Source: UBA9926 sp913064795 (lineage in GTDB: Bacteria; Pseudomonadota; Gammaproteobacteria; Pseudomonadales; Azotimanducaceae). From it: a stretch of 64,000 nt of DNA. Of this stretch, positions 17,260 to 26,217 are shown piece after piece. The stretch is taken from contig JBJKZD010000008.1 of the NCBI GenBank assembly GCA_045560765.1, forward strand, positions 62,001 to 126,000, written 5' to 3'. How positions within the stretch are numbered: the stretch's first letter is position 1; each line of letters begins with the position of its first letter. The position numbers were made by a program, and so were the translations under genes. The notes below the pieces were generated by a model that saw only the letters and a list, made by a program, of their open reading frames with translations, did not search any database and was not told where the DNA came from.

Positions 17260-19106
17260 TGTTCGCGAATGTCGCTTCTGACTTTAATTCCCTCTGGGCT
17301 AAAGTCGAGGGTCATTGCCAGCTCCGAGTTATCGGATCGCTCGTGATGCTGGTATGGTTCGGGGCTGTTTTTCAAACCGCTTCAGCGGATGTCCTATCTC
17401 GAGACCCTGCCAGTGCCGAGCTGCATGCGCTGTTTGATGCCGCGTGGGAGTCCGATATGCGGGAAAGCCCGGTCTGGGCTTCCATGCTTGGCGATCGCCG
17501 ATTTAATCGGTCTTGGTCTGACTTGTCCAATGAAGGACAAGCCCGGCGCAGCGCTGCTGATGCCCGCTTTCTCAAAGGACTTGAGCGCATTGACCAAGAA
17601 TTGTTATCTCCAGATGATCTACGCAACTACGCATTGTTTGCTCAGGAATATCAAGACCGCTTGGCAGAAAGTGCGTTTCATCAGGAAAGGATCCCCATCA
17701 GTCAGCGGGGCGGCATTCAAACATTGGATGAAACCGGTAATCGGTTGCGGATGGAAACTGTCCGCGATTTTGAGGATTGGCTGGCGAGACTTGCAAAGCT
17801 CGATGGCTATATGTCGCAAACCATTGCTCTGATGGAGACCGGGATTCGCAGCGGTCATGTTCCGCCCAAAGTTACGATGCAACGAGTGCCTGGGCAAATC
17901 CAGAAACAATTGGTCGACACGCCTGAGAACAGCCTGTTTTACGCGCCATTCTCCAAGTTTCCGAAGCACTTTTCTGAGCAGGAGAAGCAGCGCCTGCAGG
18001 CTGAGGCTAAGGAGGTAATTAAGACCGTTGTTGTGCCAGCTTATCGCCGTCTAGATACCTTTTTTAATGAGACCTACCTGCCAGCCTGTCGAGACGATAT
18101 CGCGGCGTCGAATCTGCCTGATGGTCGGGCATTCTATGAGCATCGGGTGAAGCGCTACACAACAACGGATATGACGCCGAATGAGGTCCACGATATTGGG
18201 CTAAAGGAAGTCAAAAGAATCCGAGCTGAAATGCGTGAGGTGATGCGCTCGGTTGAGTTTGAAGGTGACCTACAGGCTTTCTTTACCTTTTTAAGGGAGG
18301 ATCCACAGTTCTATTTTTCGGATCCCTCGGATCTGTTGACCGCCTACGAGGCCACGTCAAAGCAAATCGATCCCAAGTTGGTTCAGCTCTTCACCAAGTT
18401 ACCGCGAATGCCCTATGGTATCGCAGTGATTCCAGAATCGATCGCTCCAGATACCACAACAGCCTACTATACCCGCCCGGCAGCTGATGGGAGTCGTCCT
18501 GGTTACTATTGGGTGAATCTTTACAATCCTATGGCGCGACCCAAGTTTGAAATTGAAGTCTTGTCGGTTCATGAAGCCGTCCCGGGGCATCACTTGCAAA
18601 TTGCGCTCCAGCAAGAACTCGAGGGCTTGCCCAATTTTCGGCGCTACTCCGGATTCACCGTTTTCACAGAAGGCTGGGGTCTTTACAGTGAGCGTTTGGG
18701 GTATGACATTGGTCTGTACCAAGATCCTTACTCAAGATTCGGTCAGCTGTCTTACGATATGTGGCGGGCGGTTCGATTAGTGGTTGATACTGGCATGCAC
18801 TACAAAGGATGGTCGCGAGATCGTGCGATCGCCTACTTCGAGGAGAATGCGCCGCGTAAAAAGCTCGATATCGTGAATGAGATCGATCGCTACATTTCCT
18901 GGCCAGGGCAAGCCCTCGCTTACAAAATTGGACAGTTAAAAATGTCTGAGCTTCGGGCGCGTGCGAGCGCTGCGCTGGGAGAAAACTTTGATTTGCGGCG
19001 TTTTCATGATCGGATGCTCTCCAATGGCGCCATTCCACTGTCACTCCTTGAGGCGGAGATTTCAGCCTGGATTGATGATGAGCAGCGACGACTGAGTGAT
19101 CTGTAG
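17259..19106 (+). CDS. DUF885 family metallopeptidase-like protein, exported
   Basis: A protein of 615 residues with an N-terminal hydrophobic segment (VIGSLVMLVWFGAVFQTASA) that fits a signal peptide, giving a periplasmic enzyme. HEAVPGHHLQIALQQE is the zinc-binding motif of the DUF885 family, which belongs to the gluzincin-type metallopeptidases; FTEGWGLYSERLG supplies the third ligand glutamate. Family members are poorly characterised. It starts inside the stop of the Rieske oxygenase gene, an unusual pairing for a peptidase. Confidence 0.9.
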   Translation: MFANVASDFNSLWAKVEGHCQLRVIGSLVMLVWFGAVFQTASADVLSRDPASAELHALFDAAWESDMRESPVWASMLGDRRFNRSWSDLSNEGQARRSAADARFLKGLERIDQELLSPDDLRNYALFAQEYQDRLAESAFHQERIPISQRGGIQTLDETGNRLRMETVRDFEDWLARLAKLDGYMSQTIALMETGIRSGHVPPKVTMQRVPGQIQKQLVDTPENSLFYAPFSKFPKHFSEQEKQRLQAEAKEVIKTVVVPAYRRLDTFFNETYLPACRDDIAASNLPDGRAFYEHRVKRYTTTDMTPNEVHDIGLKEVKRIRAEMREVMRSVEFEGDLQAFFTFLREDPQFYFSDPSDLLTAYEATSKQIDPKLVQLFTKLPRMPYGIAVIPESIAPDTTTAYYTRPAADGSRPGYYWVNLYNPMARPKFEIEVLSVHEAVPGHHLQIALQQELEGLPNFRRYSGFTVFTEGWGLYSERLGYDIGLYQDPYSRFGQLSYDMWRAVRLVVDTGMHYKGWSRDRAIAYFEENAPRKKLDIVNEIDRYISWPGQALAYKIGQLKMSELRARASAALGENFDLRRFHDRMLSNGAIPLSLLEAEISAWIDDEQRRLSDL

Positions 19107-19178
19107 TCTGCCTGAACAACTCAGACGACGCCGACTCTCCGGCTCACGGCAGTGGGTCATCAGGGTGCCTTGATTGTC

Positions 19179-19316
19179 AGATAATTAATCCTCATCTGAT
19201 CGGCCTGGAAGGCTCAAGCAGGGGGTAGGTTTCAGTCCCACCTTGGATTCGTTAGACTTCCGTGGGGTTAAAGCAACCTCTAACGGAAATCTGCGGGATT
19301 GAGGTTCAATCCGCGC
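19179..19316 (+). other. Cluster of hairpins upstream of methylmalonyl-CoA mutase
   Basis: Three stem-loops lie in a row in the 19107-19472 spacer. TCAGAT/ATCTGA pairs at 19179-19201. At 19258-19288 TTCCGT-GGGGTT pairs with AACCTC-TA-ACGGAA around a 5-base loop. At 19292-19316 GGATTG pairs with CAATCC and the stem extends past a bulge. CGTTAG at 19250-19255 can also pair with CTAACG at 19280-19285, which would exclude the middle stem. A cobalamin riboswitch would suit a B12 enzyme, but no B12 box was found. Confidence 0.4.
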
Positions 19317-19346
19317 TGTCCTTGGCTTCGCCCAATTGGTTCTATG

Positions 19347-19402
19347 AGAGGGGTTTTGTAAAAGGGCTTTTGTAAGAGGTTTTTTGTACAAGTTTTTTAA
19401 CA
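19347..19402. repeat. Degenerate 14-bp tandem repeat
   Basis: Four 14-bp units occupy 19347-19402: AGAGGGGTTTTGTA, AAAGGGCTTTTGTA, AGAGGTTTTTTGTA and CAAGTTTTTTAACA. They lie 70 bp before the methylmalonyl-CoA mutase start, directly after a group of hairpins, and could fall within its 5' leader. Confidence 0.65.
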
Positions 19403-19472
19403 ACGATTTGTAGCAGTAAATTATGTCAGTACTGTGTGCCAATCGTTTTGGTCATGGATTTCGGAGTCGATC

Positions 19473-21626
19473 TTGAAAGATAAAAAAAAGCCTTCAGCGG
19501 CGGACTGGGCAGCGCTAGCAAGCAAGGAGCTTAAGGGGCGTTCTCCAGAGGATTTGACCTGGCAGACGCCGGAAGGGATCCCTGTAAAACCGCTCTATAC
19601 TGCCGAGGATCTTGCGGGGCTCGAACATCTCGACAGCTTGCCAGGATTTAATCCCTACGCGCGAGGTCCCAAGGCCACGATGTACGCGGGTCGTCCTTGG
19701 ACCGTGCGGCAGTATGCTGGATTTTCAACGGCTGAGGCTTCTAACGAATTTTATCGAAGTAACCTCGCAGCCGGTCAGCAGGGTCTTTCGGTTGCTTTCG
19801 ACTTGCCGACCCATCGAGGATACGACTCCGACCATCCCCGGGTTGTTGGGGATGTGGGTAAAGCAGGCGTTGCAATCGATTCTGTCGAAGACATGAAGAT
19901 TTTGTTTGACGGAATTCCTTTGGGCGATGTGTCGGTGTCCATGACCATGAATGGCGCCGTGTTACCTGTTATGGCCAATTACATTGTGGCTGCCGAAGAG
20001 CAGGGGGTAGGACCGGCGGCGCTTGCGGGAACACTACAAAACGATATTTTGAAAGAGTTCATGGTGCGTAACACCTACATCTACCCGCCAGAACCCTCAA
20101 TGCGGATCGTGGCAGATATTATTGGCTATACCGCCCAGCACATGCCTAAATTTAATTCAATTTCTATCAGCGGCTATCACATGCAGGAGGCGGGTGGGAC
20201 TGCGGTTCAAGAGCTTGCCTTTACCATTGCAGATGGTATTGAGTATGTCCGCACCGCCGTTGATCGAGGCCTGGATGTTGATGCGTTTGCGCCCAGGTTG
20301 TCTTTCTTTTTTGGTATTGGCATGAACTTCTTCATGGAGATTGCGAAGTTGCGTGCTGCGCGGATTTTGTGGTCAACCCTTATGGCTGAGAAGTTTTCCC
20401 CGAAGCAAGCCAACTCGTTGGTGCTGCGAACCCATTGCCAAACCTCAGGGGTGAGCTTGACCAGTCAAGATCCCTATAACAACATTGTGCGCACGACGAT
20501 CGAAGCAATGTCGGCGGTTTTGGGCGGGACCCAGTCGCTGCACACCAACTCCTTCGATGAGGCTTTGGCGCTACCAACACCGTTTTCGTCCCGTATTGCC
20601 CGTAATACCCAACTCTTGATCCAGGAAGAAACGGGCATTAAGCATGTTGTCGACCCACTCGCGGGTTCTTACTACGTCGAATCCTTGACGGCCTCGCTGG
20701 TTCATGAAGCGCGGCTGATGATTGATGAAGTTGAGGCGCTCGGGGGTATGACCAAGGCGGTTGAAAGCGGTATGCCAAAATTGAGAATTGAGGAGGCGGC
20801 AGCGCTGCGCCAAGCCCGGATTGATCAAGGCGAAGAAGTCATCGTGGGGGTCAATAAATTTCAACTGGAAGTAGAGCCGGATGTTGATGTGCTCGATATC
20901 GACAATACTGCGGTTCGCGAATCTCAGGTCGAACGCTTGAGCCGTGTCCGAGAAAGTCGGGACCAAGCAGCTTGCGATGCGGCCCTAGCTGCCTTGGCGA
21001 GCGGCGCGCAAACCGAGTCAGCGAATTTGCTGGCTTTGGCGGTTGAAGCAGCCCGGGCCCGAGCAACGGTGGGGGAGATCTCTGATGCGCTCGAAGCCGA
21101 GTGGGGGCGACACAAGGCGCAGTACCGCTCGATCACAGGGGTCTATAGCGCCGCCTATGAGGGTGATGAAACATTTATGGGAATCAAAGGTGAAATCAAC
21201 GCATTTGCAGATCGGCACGGTCGACGTCCCCGGATGCTCGTGGTCAAAATGGGCCAGGACGGTCATGACCGAGGCGCTAAGGTCATTGCCACGGCCTTCG
21301 CTGATCTCGGGTTCGATGTTGATGTCGGGCCAATGTTTCAGACACCCGAGGAGGCAGCGCAACAAGCGATCGAAAATGATGTTCATGTGATTGGCGTGTC
21401 CTCCCAAGCGGCGGGTCATAAAACGTTAGTCCCGCAGCTGATCAAGTCTCTAGCTGCCCAAGGTGCAGAGGACATCTTGGTGATTTGTGGGGGCGTCATT
21501 CCCCCTAAAGATTACGACGACCTAAAGGCGTGCGGCGTCTCTGCAATCTTTGGTCCCGGCACTAACATTCCGGAGGCTGCCGCTTCGGTGCTCGCTTTGG
21601 TTGACTCGGCCCTCGGCGGCAACTGA
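19473..21626 (+). CDS. scpA: Methylmalonyl-CoA mutase, adenosylcobalamin-dependent
   Basis: A protein of 717 residues containing both the TIM-barrel substrate domain (YAGRPWTVRQYAGFSTAEA, VAFDLPTHRGYDSD) and the C-terminal B12-binding domain, with the DGHDRGAKVIATAF cobalt-ligand histidine motif and GVSSQAAGH. It interconverts methylmalonyl-CoA and succinyl-CoA, joining propionyl-CoA to the TCA cycle. The frame is open from a GTG at 19434, but GGAG at 19463-19466 is 6 bases before a TTG at 19473, the likelier start. The single-chain length matches the E. coli/Rhizobium-type homodimer. MeaB follows; no epimerase or propionyl-CoA carboxylase is present here. Confidence 0.95.
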   Translation: MKDKKKPSAADWAALASKELKGRSPEDLTWQTPEGIPVKPLYTAEDLAGLEHLDSLPGFNPYARGPKATMYAGRPWTVRQYAGFSTAEASNEFYRSNLAAGQQGLSVAFDLPTHRGYDSDHPRVVGDVGKAGVAIDSVEDMKILFDGIPLGDVSVSMTMNGAVLPVMANYIVAAEEQGVGPAALAGTLQNDILKEFMVRNTYIYPPEPSMRIVADIIGYTAQHMPKFNSISISGYHMQEAGGTAVQELAFTIADGIEYVRTAVDRGLDVDAFAPRLSFFFGIGMNFFMEIAKLRAARILWSTLMAEKFSPKQANSLVLRTHCQTSGVSLTSQDPYNNIVRTTIEAMSAVLGGTQSLHTNSFDEALALPTPFSSRIARNTQLLIQEETGIKHVVDPLAGSYYVESLTASLVHEARLMIDEVEALGGMTKAVESGMPKLRIEEAAALRQARIDQGEEVIVGVNKFQLEVEPDVDVLDIDNTAVRESQVERLSRVRESRDQAACDAALAALASGAQTESANLLALAVEAARARATVGEISDALEAEWGRHKAQYRSITGVYSAAYEGDETFMGIKGEINAFADRHGRRPRMLVVKMGQDGHDRGAKVIATAFADLGFDVDVGPMFQTPEEAAQQAIENDVHVIGVSSQAAGHKTLVPQLIKSLAAQGAEDILVICGGVIPPKDYDDLKACGVSAIFGPGTNIPEAAASVLALVDSALGGN

Positions 21627-21687
21627 TGCTGTTGCAGGCCTACAGCGATTGTTCGATTTGGCGCATGGCGCCGACTCGGCACCGCTG

Positions 21688-22677
21688 ATGCAAGCGCTCG
21701 CTCGAGAGGTCTGCGCGGGTGACCGACGTGCTCTGGCTAAGGCGATCACTTTGGTTGAGTCTACAAAGCTTACCCACCAAGATCAGGCCGCCGAGTTATT
21801 GTCCCTGGTAATGCCCAAAACAGGGGGGGCGCTTCGAGTGGGAATCTCGGGTGCACCAGGTGTCGGAAAATCAACGTTCATTGAGGTGCTGGGTAACGCG
21901 CTCACCCAACAGGGCCTAAAAACAGCCGTGCTTGCTGTGGACCCCACGTCGGCTTTAAGCGGCGGGTCCATCTTGGGTGATAAAACACGAATGCCGAGCT
22001 TGGCCGTAAACCCAGATGCGTTTGTCAGGCCATCACCCGCAGGCAGCACCCTTGGCGGTGTTACTCGGCGAACCCGGGAGACGCTGCTGCTGTGCGAAGC
22101 CGCAGGTTATGAGGTGGTGCTGATTGAAACCGTCGGTGTTGGTCAATCCGAGACGGCTGTCGCAGGAATGACAGACCTGTTCGTGCTGCTGTTGTCCCCT
22201 GGAGGTGGCGACGATTTACAGGGAATCAAACGCGGCATTATGGAGCTGGCGGATTTAGTGCTCGTCAACAAAGCCGACGGAACCCAGCAGGACTTGGCGC
22301 GCCAGACCGTTGCAGATTATCGCTCAGCGCTGCAGTTTATGCGCTCGAGGACGCAGCAATTTGCGCCCAGGGTTATGGCTTGCTCCGCCCTGCAGGGGGA
22401 TGGCATTGATCAAGTCTGGGACTGCTTAGCCGAGTTCAAAACGCAGCTCCAGTCGTCAGGAGAATTTGAGGCCAATCGGTCGGAACAAGCTAAAACCTGG
22501 ATGTGGGCCGAGACGGCAGAGATTCTAATGGATGCCTTAAAACGTCATCCCAAGGTACAGGCACAGGTTGCCTCACTCGAGGCCGGGGTTCTTGCCGGCG
22601 AACTGCCTGCAACGGTAGCAGCGAAGCGGCTGGCGCAGATCTATCAAGCGGTCTCTAGCTCCGACACGCGGCCTTGA
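21688..22677 (+). CDS. meaB: MeaB/ArgK G-protein chaperone of methylmalonyl-CoA mutase
   Basis: A 329-residue SIMIBI GTPase that loads and protects the cofactor of methylmalonyl-CoA mutase. Walker A is GAPGVGKST, Walker B/switch is VVLIETVGVGQSE and the base-recognition motif is VLVNKADG. The frame is open upstream to 21550, inside the mutase gene, but that part is a mutase-overlapping shadow; the ATG at 21688 starts MQALAREVCAGDRRALAKAI, the normal family N-terminus, and gives the normal length. A start between 21626 and 21688 at a TTG is possible. It is clearly cotranscribed with the mutase. Confidence 0.9.
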   Translation: MQALAREVCAGDRRALAKAITLVESTKLTHQDQAAELLSLVMPKTGGALRVGISGAPGVGKSTFIEVLGNALTQQGLKTAVLAVDPTSALSGGSILGDKTRMPSLAVNPDAFVRPSPAGSTLGGVTRRTRETLLLCEAAGYEVVLIETVGVGQSETAVAGMTDLFVLLLSPGGGDDLQGIKRGIMELADLVLVNKADGTQQDLARQTVADYRSALQFMRSRTQQFAPRVMACSALQGDGIDQVWDCLAEFKTQLQSSGEFEANRSEQAKTWMWAETAEILMDALKRHPKVQAQVASLEAGVLAGELPATVAAKRLAQIYQAVSSSDTRP

Positions 22678-22703
22678 AGATTTCTTGAGTAAGGCTCGCG
22701 TGT
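22664..22703 (+). terminator. Hairpin at the meaB stop codon
   Basis: ACACGCG-GCCTT at 22664-22675 pairs with AAGGC-T-CGCGTGT at 22691-22703, a 12-bp stem with one bulge that includes the stop codon. Only a weak T-rich stretch (TGTTCCTGCTTT) follows. Its place between convergent genes fits a terminator, but the T-run is poor. Confidence 0.45.
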
Positions 22704-22713
22704 TGTTCCTGCT

Positions 22714-23526
22714 TTACTTTTGAGCGGTCGAGCCGAGGCGATCAAAGGTGCCGTAAAGTAAAAAGTGACGGGTTTGATCCGCCACTTGCCCTGAGTGGGG
22801 TAGGCGTGGGTGAGACACTTTAATTTCAATGTGATCGGTCATGCCTTCGACCTTGGTGCGGCTAACGGCCACTTTGCCATCGTCTGGCCCTGGAATGATG
22901 AGCGATGAAATTGGATCTAAAGAACGCGTGCCGGCAATGATACCGAGATCAAACTTGGACCGGTGTGGGCTTGCCTTGCCTGCTCGATCAAAGGTTGTCA
23001 GTTGCTGCCCGGCGGGGCCGTAAAATTTTTTAAACAGGGGATTGTCTTTAAGACGATCCGCCACTTCGCTGCCGCCATTCGGCGAGCCAAGTTGAACGAT
23101 CCGGCCAGGGCGGTAGTGCTCGAGGGATTGCGCCAGGGAACGTGCTAACAGGCCGCCCATTGAGTGTCCCACAAAGTGTATCAAGGTGCCCTCAGTGACT
23201 GTTTCGCTAATTGTCCTCGAGAGCTGCTGTTCGAGGTCTTCAAGGGTAAACCCTCTGGAATCATAGTCCAAGTTCAAGACCTCGAAACCTGATCTCTGTA
23301 GCTGCTCGGTGATAAAGCTCATAGACCGGCTGCTTTTAGCGATGCCATGCAGGGCGATCACTGTCCCAGGTGACTCAGCAAATAAGGTGGGGGTGATGCC
23401 GAGCATCAAAAAGATCATGCAGCTGAGTCTGAGGCGCAGCGCGGCTAGACGCTGTCCACGCGAGTTTGGGTGTTGTAGGTCTCTTAACCCGGGGCGCAAG
23501 GCCATCGATTTGCGGCGATCATTCAT
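22714..23526 (-). CDS. Alpha/beta hydrolase, lipase-like, exported
   Basis: A protein of up to 270 residues. The catalytic serine lies in VGHSMGGLLAR and the oxyanion region in VIALHGIAKSSRSM. It belongs to the short PGAP1/lipase-2-like group (LGSPNGGSEVAD is typical). A hydrophobic stretch LSCMIFLMLGITPTLFAES at residues 35-53 looks like a signal peptide, so the true start may be one of the internal methionines rather than 23526; no ribosome site decides it. Substrate unknown. It converges on meaB. Confidence 0.75.
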   Translation of the reverse strand: MNDRRKSMALRPGLRDLQHPNSRGQRLAALRLRLSCMIFLMLGITPTLFAESPGTVIALHGIAKSSRSMSFITEQLQRSGFEVLNLDYDSRGFTLEDLEQQLSRTISETVTEGTLIHFVGHSMGGLLARSLAQSLEHYRPGRIVQLGSPNGGSEVADRLKDNPLFKKFYGPAGQQLTTFDRAGKASPHRSKFDLGIIAGTRSLDPISSLIIPGPDDGKVAVSRTKVEGMTDHIEIKVSHPRLPHSGQVADQTRHFLLYGTFDRLGSTAQK

Positions 23527-23619
23527 CGAGCGCGGCGCTCATTGGTCGGGCATGGTTGTGTCATTAGCGATTCGGGCTTCCCATTGCTTGTTCGCGCGTT
23601 TTGACCGAATTTCAACGAT

Positions 23620-24721
23620 TTAAGCCTTGATAAAGTTTTGCTGAGCATTCAACACCTTCAATGTGTCTCTGGTCAGCTGATTCATGATCTCTGCAACAGG
23701 CTGGATCTCGTTGAAATAGGCGACACTTTGACCCGCGCCGGAATGAATCAGCGGCTCGATATCATGCTCTTCGATGGCGCCCAGCAGGTCGCCGACCAAC
23801 ACGTCCTGATAGGGCATTTTAAGCGGGGCAGGGGCTGACTCGGCTTCCCAGGCCTGACTCCATCCAGTCCGTATCTGGCGAAAGGTTTTCCCCGATTCTG
23901 ATCGAGTAATGACCGTATCCGCACTCCCAGCCTCGAGTAATTTTTGTCGATTAACCGGGTGCATGTGGGCTTGATGTTCCTCAGAAAGTAACCAAGCGGT
24001 ACCCATCCAAACGCCTTGGGCGCCCATCGCAAGCGCTGCTGCAATATGTTGACCGGTGGCCACTCCTCCAGCAACCAATACGGGAATGTCGCCAGCCGCT
24101 TCCACGATTTGAGGGACCAGAGAATACGTGCCAATGGGGCCAGTATGCGCCCCGGCGTCGTAACCTTGCGCAACAATGATTTCTACGCCGGCCTCAATGG
24201 CCCGGGCGACGTGATGCGGGCTTCCGATGAGGGCAAGAGTGGTCATGCCCCGCTGTTTCGCTGCTTGTACAACAGGGTGCGGGCGCCCCAATTCCGCAGG
24301 CAAACATGTTGACGGGTGAGTTGAGCACCGCATCAATTTGATTGGCCTCGATTTCGGAGGAACGAATGAACCGAGTCCGCATCCCAGGCCCTGAGGCCGG
24401 CGGTATCTCGTATTGCTCGATGATCTTTTGAACGAAAGCCTTATGGCCCTCGGGAATTTCGAGTTCAATGGCTTCCCGGGAGTTGTGTTCTGGCATGCCC
24501 GGTGGCAACACCAAATCAACGCCAAAAGGTTTGTCTCCGACAAGTCCACGGATCGTTGCAAGTTCATCGGTGATTTCTTCTGGAAATCGCCGGGTTGCAC
24601 CGTAGACACCATAGCCCCCCGCATTGCTGATCGCGGCAACGGTTGCGATATCGTGCGCGAAACCAAAAATGGGGGTTTCGATGCCCAGTTGGTCGCAGAT
24701 GGGGGACCACAGTTTTGCCAT
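23620..24721 (-). pseudogene. Nitronate monooxygenase (NMO/2-nitropropane dioxygenase), single frameshift
   Basis: An FMN enzyme of about 366 residues when repaired. The ATG at 24721 has GGAG 6 bases ahead and begins MAKLWSPICDQLGIETPIFG. The frame holds to PVNMFACGIGAP and then runs out; from about 24285 the neighbouring frame continues as HPVVQAAKQRGMTTLALIGS with the FMN-binding GYDAGAHTG and VLVAGGVATG to the end at 23620. Removing one C from the GC-rich run at 24280-24287 restores a perfect join (GIGAPHPVVQ). The enzyme would be active if the indel is a sequencing error. Overall family is certain. Confidence 0.85.
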
Positions 24722-25190
24722 GGGGCGCTCCGGTGAAGTTGCAAATGGAGTATTGAGTATAGACCAAAGGAAAGCGGCGCATCATCTGACATCGAGCTGA
24801 TCTCTGCATCAATGGGGATAACGGTTCGATCGTGGTTTTTCCGAAGCGTTTGACCCGTCGCTTGTGAGCGACCGGCGAGTGGTTTCTCTGAAGGCCTTTG
24901 GTAGTGATTTGGGTTGAGCCGGGTCCATCGCCTTCTCGACCCAGGGGGCTCAAAAGGTGAGTTTCTGAACATGGCTCAAGAGATCAGCCACGCCTCGGCG
25001 TTGCGTTGGCTTTGGTCGATGCTCTGTTAATGGCGGGTCTAATCCAATAACTGGGTGTTGAGCTGACATAGGGCCTGGTTGATGGTAAAGACGAGAAACA
25101 CCAGCCGTTGTTTGAAGGGCGGTCTCGATAGCCAGCCCCTGGGCATCTGAGTTAGGATCGGGGTTCAATTCATAGTTTAAGGAAAACGCG
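24722..25190. other. Intergenic, divergent promoter region
   Basis: No gene was recognised between the nitronate monooxygenase and the small protein at 25191. The only clear elements are the ribosome sites of the two flanking genes, GGAG (minus strand) at about 24728-24731 and AAGGAAAA (plus strand) at about 25179-25186. Confidence 0.35.
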
Positions 25191-25487
25191 ATGTCAGTCA
25201 CTGGAGATTGGGCCGTTACAATGAAGTCACCCATGGGTGCTCAAGACGCCGTGATGAGCTTGGTTGAGGACAATGGTGTTTTGTCTGGGAAGATGGCAGG
25301 CCCTCAAGGTGAGCAAGCGTTTACAGGCGGCACCGTAGAGGGCAACACGCTGGCCTGGAATATTGATATGACTCAGCCCATGCCCATGACCATTGAATGC
25401 AGCGCAACGATTGATGGCGATAGCATTTCGGGTACAGCAAAGCTGGGCGCTTTTGGTCAGGCAACGTTTGAAGGTCAGCGCAAGTAA
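25191..25487 (+). CDS. Small beta-rich protein of unknown function
   Basis: A 98-residue protein without signal peptide or membrane helix. Alternating strands with glycine/threonine turns (GDWAVTMKSPMGAQDAVMSL, GVLSGKMAGPQGE, DSISGTAKLGAFG) fit a small beta-barrel. The same repeat style is seen at the C-termini of some amidohydrolases and in stand-alone proteins of oxidative degraders. The ribosome site is good. It appears to be monocistronic, followed by a hairpin terminator. Confidence 0.7.
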   Translation: MSVTGDWAVTMKSPMGAQDAVMSLVEDNGVLSGKMAGPQGEQAFTGGTVEGNTLAWNIDMTQPMPMTIECSATIDGDSISGTAKLGAFGQATFEGQRK

Positions 25488-25574
25488 GACTAGCTGCTCT
25501 GGGCTGCGCTTGGGCTATATCCTCGTTTTAGATCGTTCGAGTTGGGCGGGTCAATCAAGGTCTTCCTTCAAGAT

Positions 25575-25630
25575 AGACGTGGCGGGGTATTGAGGTGCTT
25601 ACCCTGCCGCCCACAAGGGCGTCTGTCTTT
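25575..25630 (+). terminator. Probable terminator after the small beta-rich protein
   Basis: AGACG at 25575-25579 pairs with CGTCT at 25620-25624, and inside it GTGGCGG with GGTA pairs with TACC and CCGCC/CCAC around a short loop. GTCTTTT follows. The stem is strong but has bulges and the T-run is short. Confidence 0.5.
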
Positions 25631-25701
25631 TACACATCAGCTGATGCCGATTGAGTCACTGGGGCACTGCTCATCGGCTTAACAAGGTTGAGGAGATTCG
25701 A

Positions 25702-26100
25702 ATGAATGAATTGGCTTATCCAGGTCTGGTCACGGGCCTAGGACTGCTCGTCTATTACTACACGCTGTTTGAGTCGGGCCGCGCTCGAGGGCGCTTTGAG
25801 GTTCCCGCGCCATCACATGATGGTCCCGAAGACTATCAACGCTATGTCAGAGCGCATTTGAATACGCTCGAGCATTTGGTGTTGTTTATTCCAGGACTTT
25901 GGTTATTTGCTTTTGCTGTCGACCCATTGTGGGCCGCTGGAATCGGGCTGTTCTGGCCGGTGGGCCGCCTGCTTTACGCATTAGGCTACTATCAATCGGC
26001 TGAGCGCAGAGTGCTTGGATTGCTGATCAGCATGCCGCCTTTGTATGTGTTCGTTTTGGGATCCATGATTGCAATGGTGATGGCGCTGGCTAAGGCTTAA
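25702..26100 (+). CDS. MAPEG family membrane protein
   Basis: A 132-residue, four-helix integral membrane protein of the MAPEG family (microsomal glutathione transferase-like), with the diagnostic loop RYVRAHLNTLEHLVLFIPGLW and the later GRLLYALGYYQSAERRVLG. GAGGAG lies 6 bases before the ATG at 25702, so the open frame to 25651 is not used. Bacterial members conjugate glutathione to hydrophobic electrophiles or reduce peroxides, but activity is not proven for this one. It is followed 117 bp later by an esterase on the same strand. Confidence 0.88.
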   Translation: MNELAYPGLVTGLGLLVYYYTLFESGRARGRFEVPAPSHDGPEDYQRYVRAHLNTLEHLVLFIPGLWLFAFAVDPLWAAGIGLFWPVGRLLYALGYYQSAERRVLGLLISMPPLYVFVLGSMIAMVMALAKA

Positions 26101-26217
26101 AACCAACAAAAACTGGGTGCTGAATGCTTTGAGGCGCCCTAGGTCAAAGTGATTTGGAATCTGAAACGTGTTCTAGGTGCCATTGACGACAATGGGTCAT
26201 AAAGCGAGGAGCTAAAA

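Noticed and set aside
19107..19472. Cobalamin riboswitch before the mutase
   Set aside because: The conserved B12 box was not found, although stems are present.
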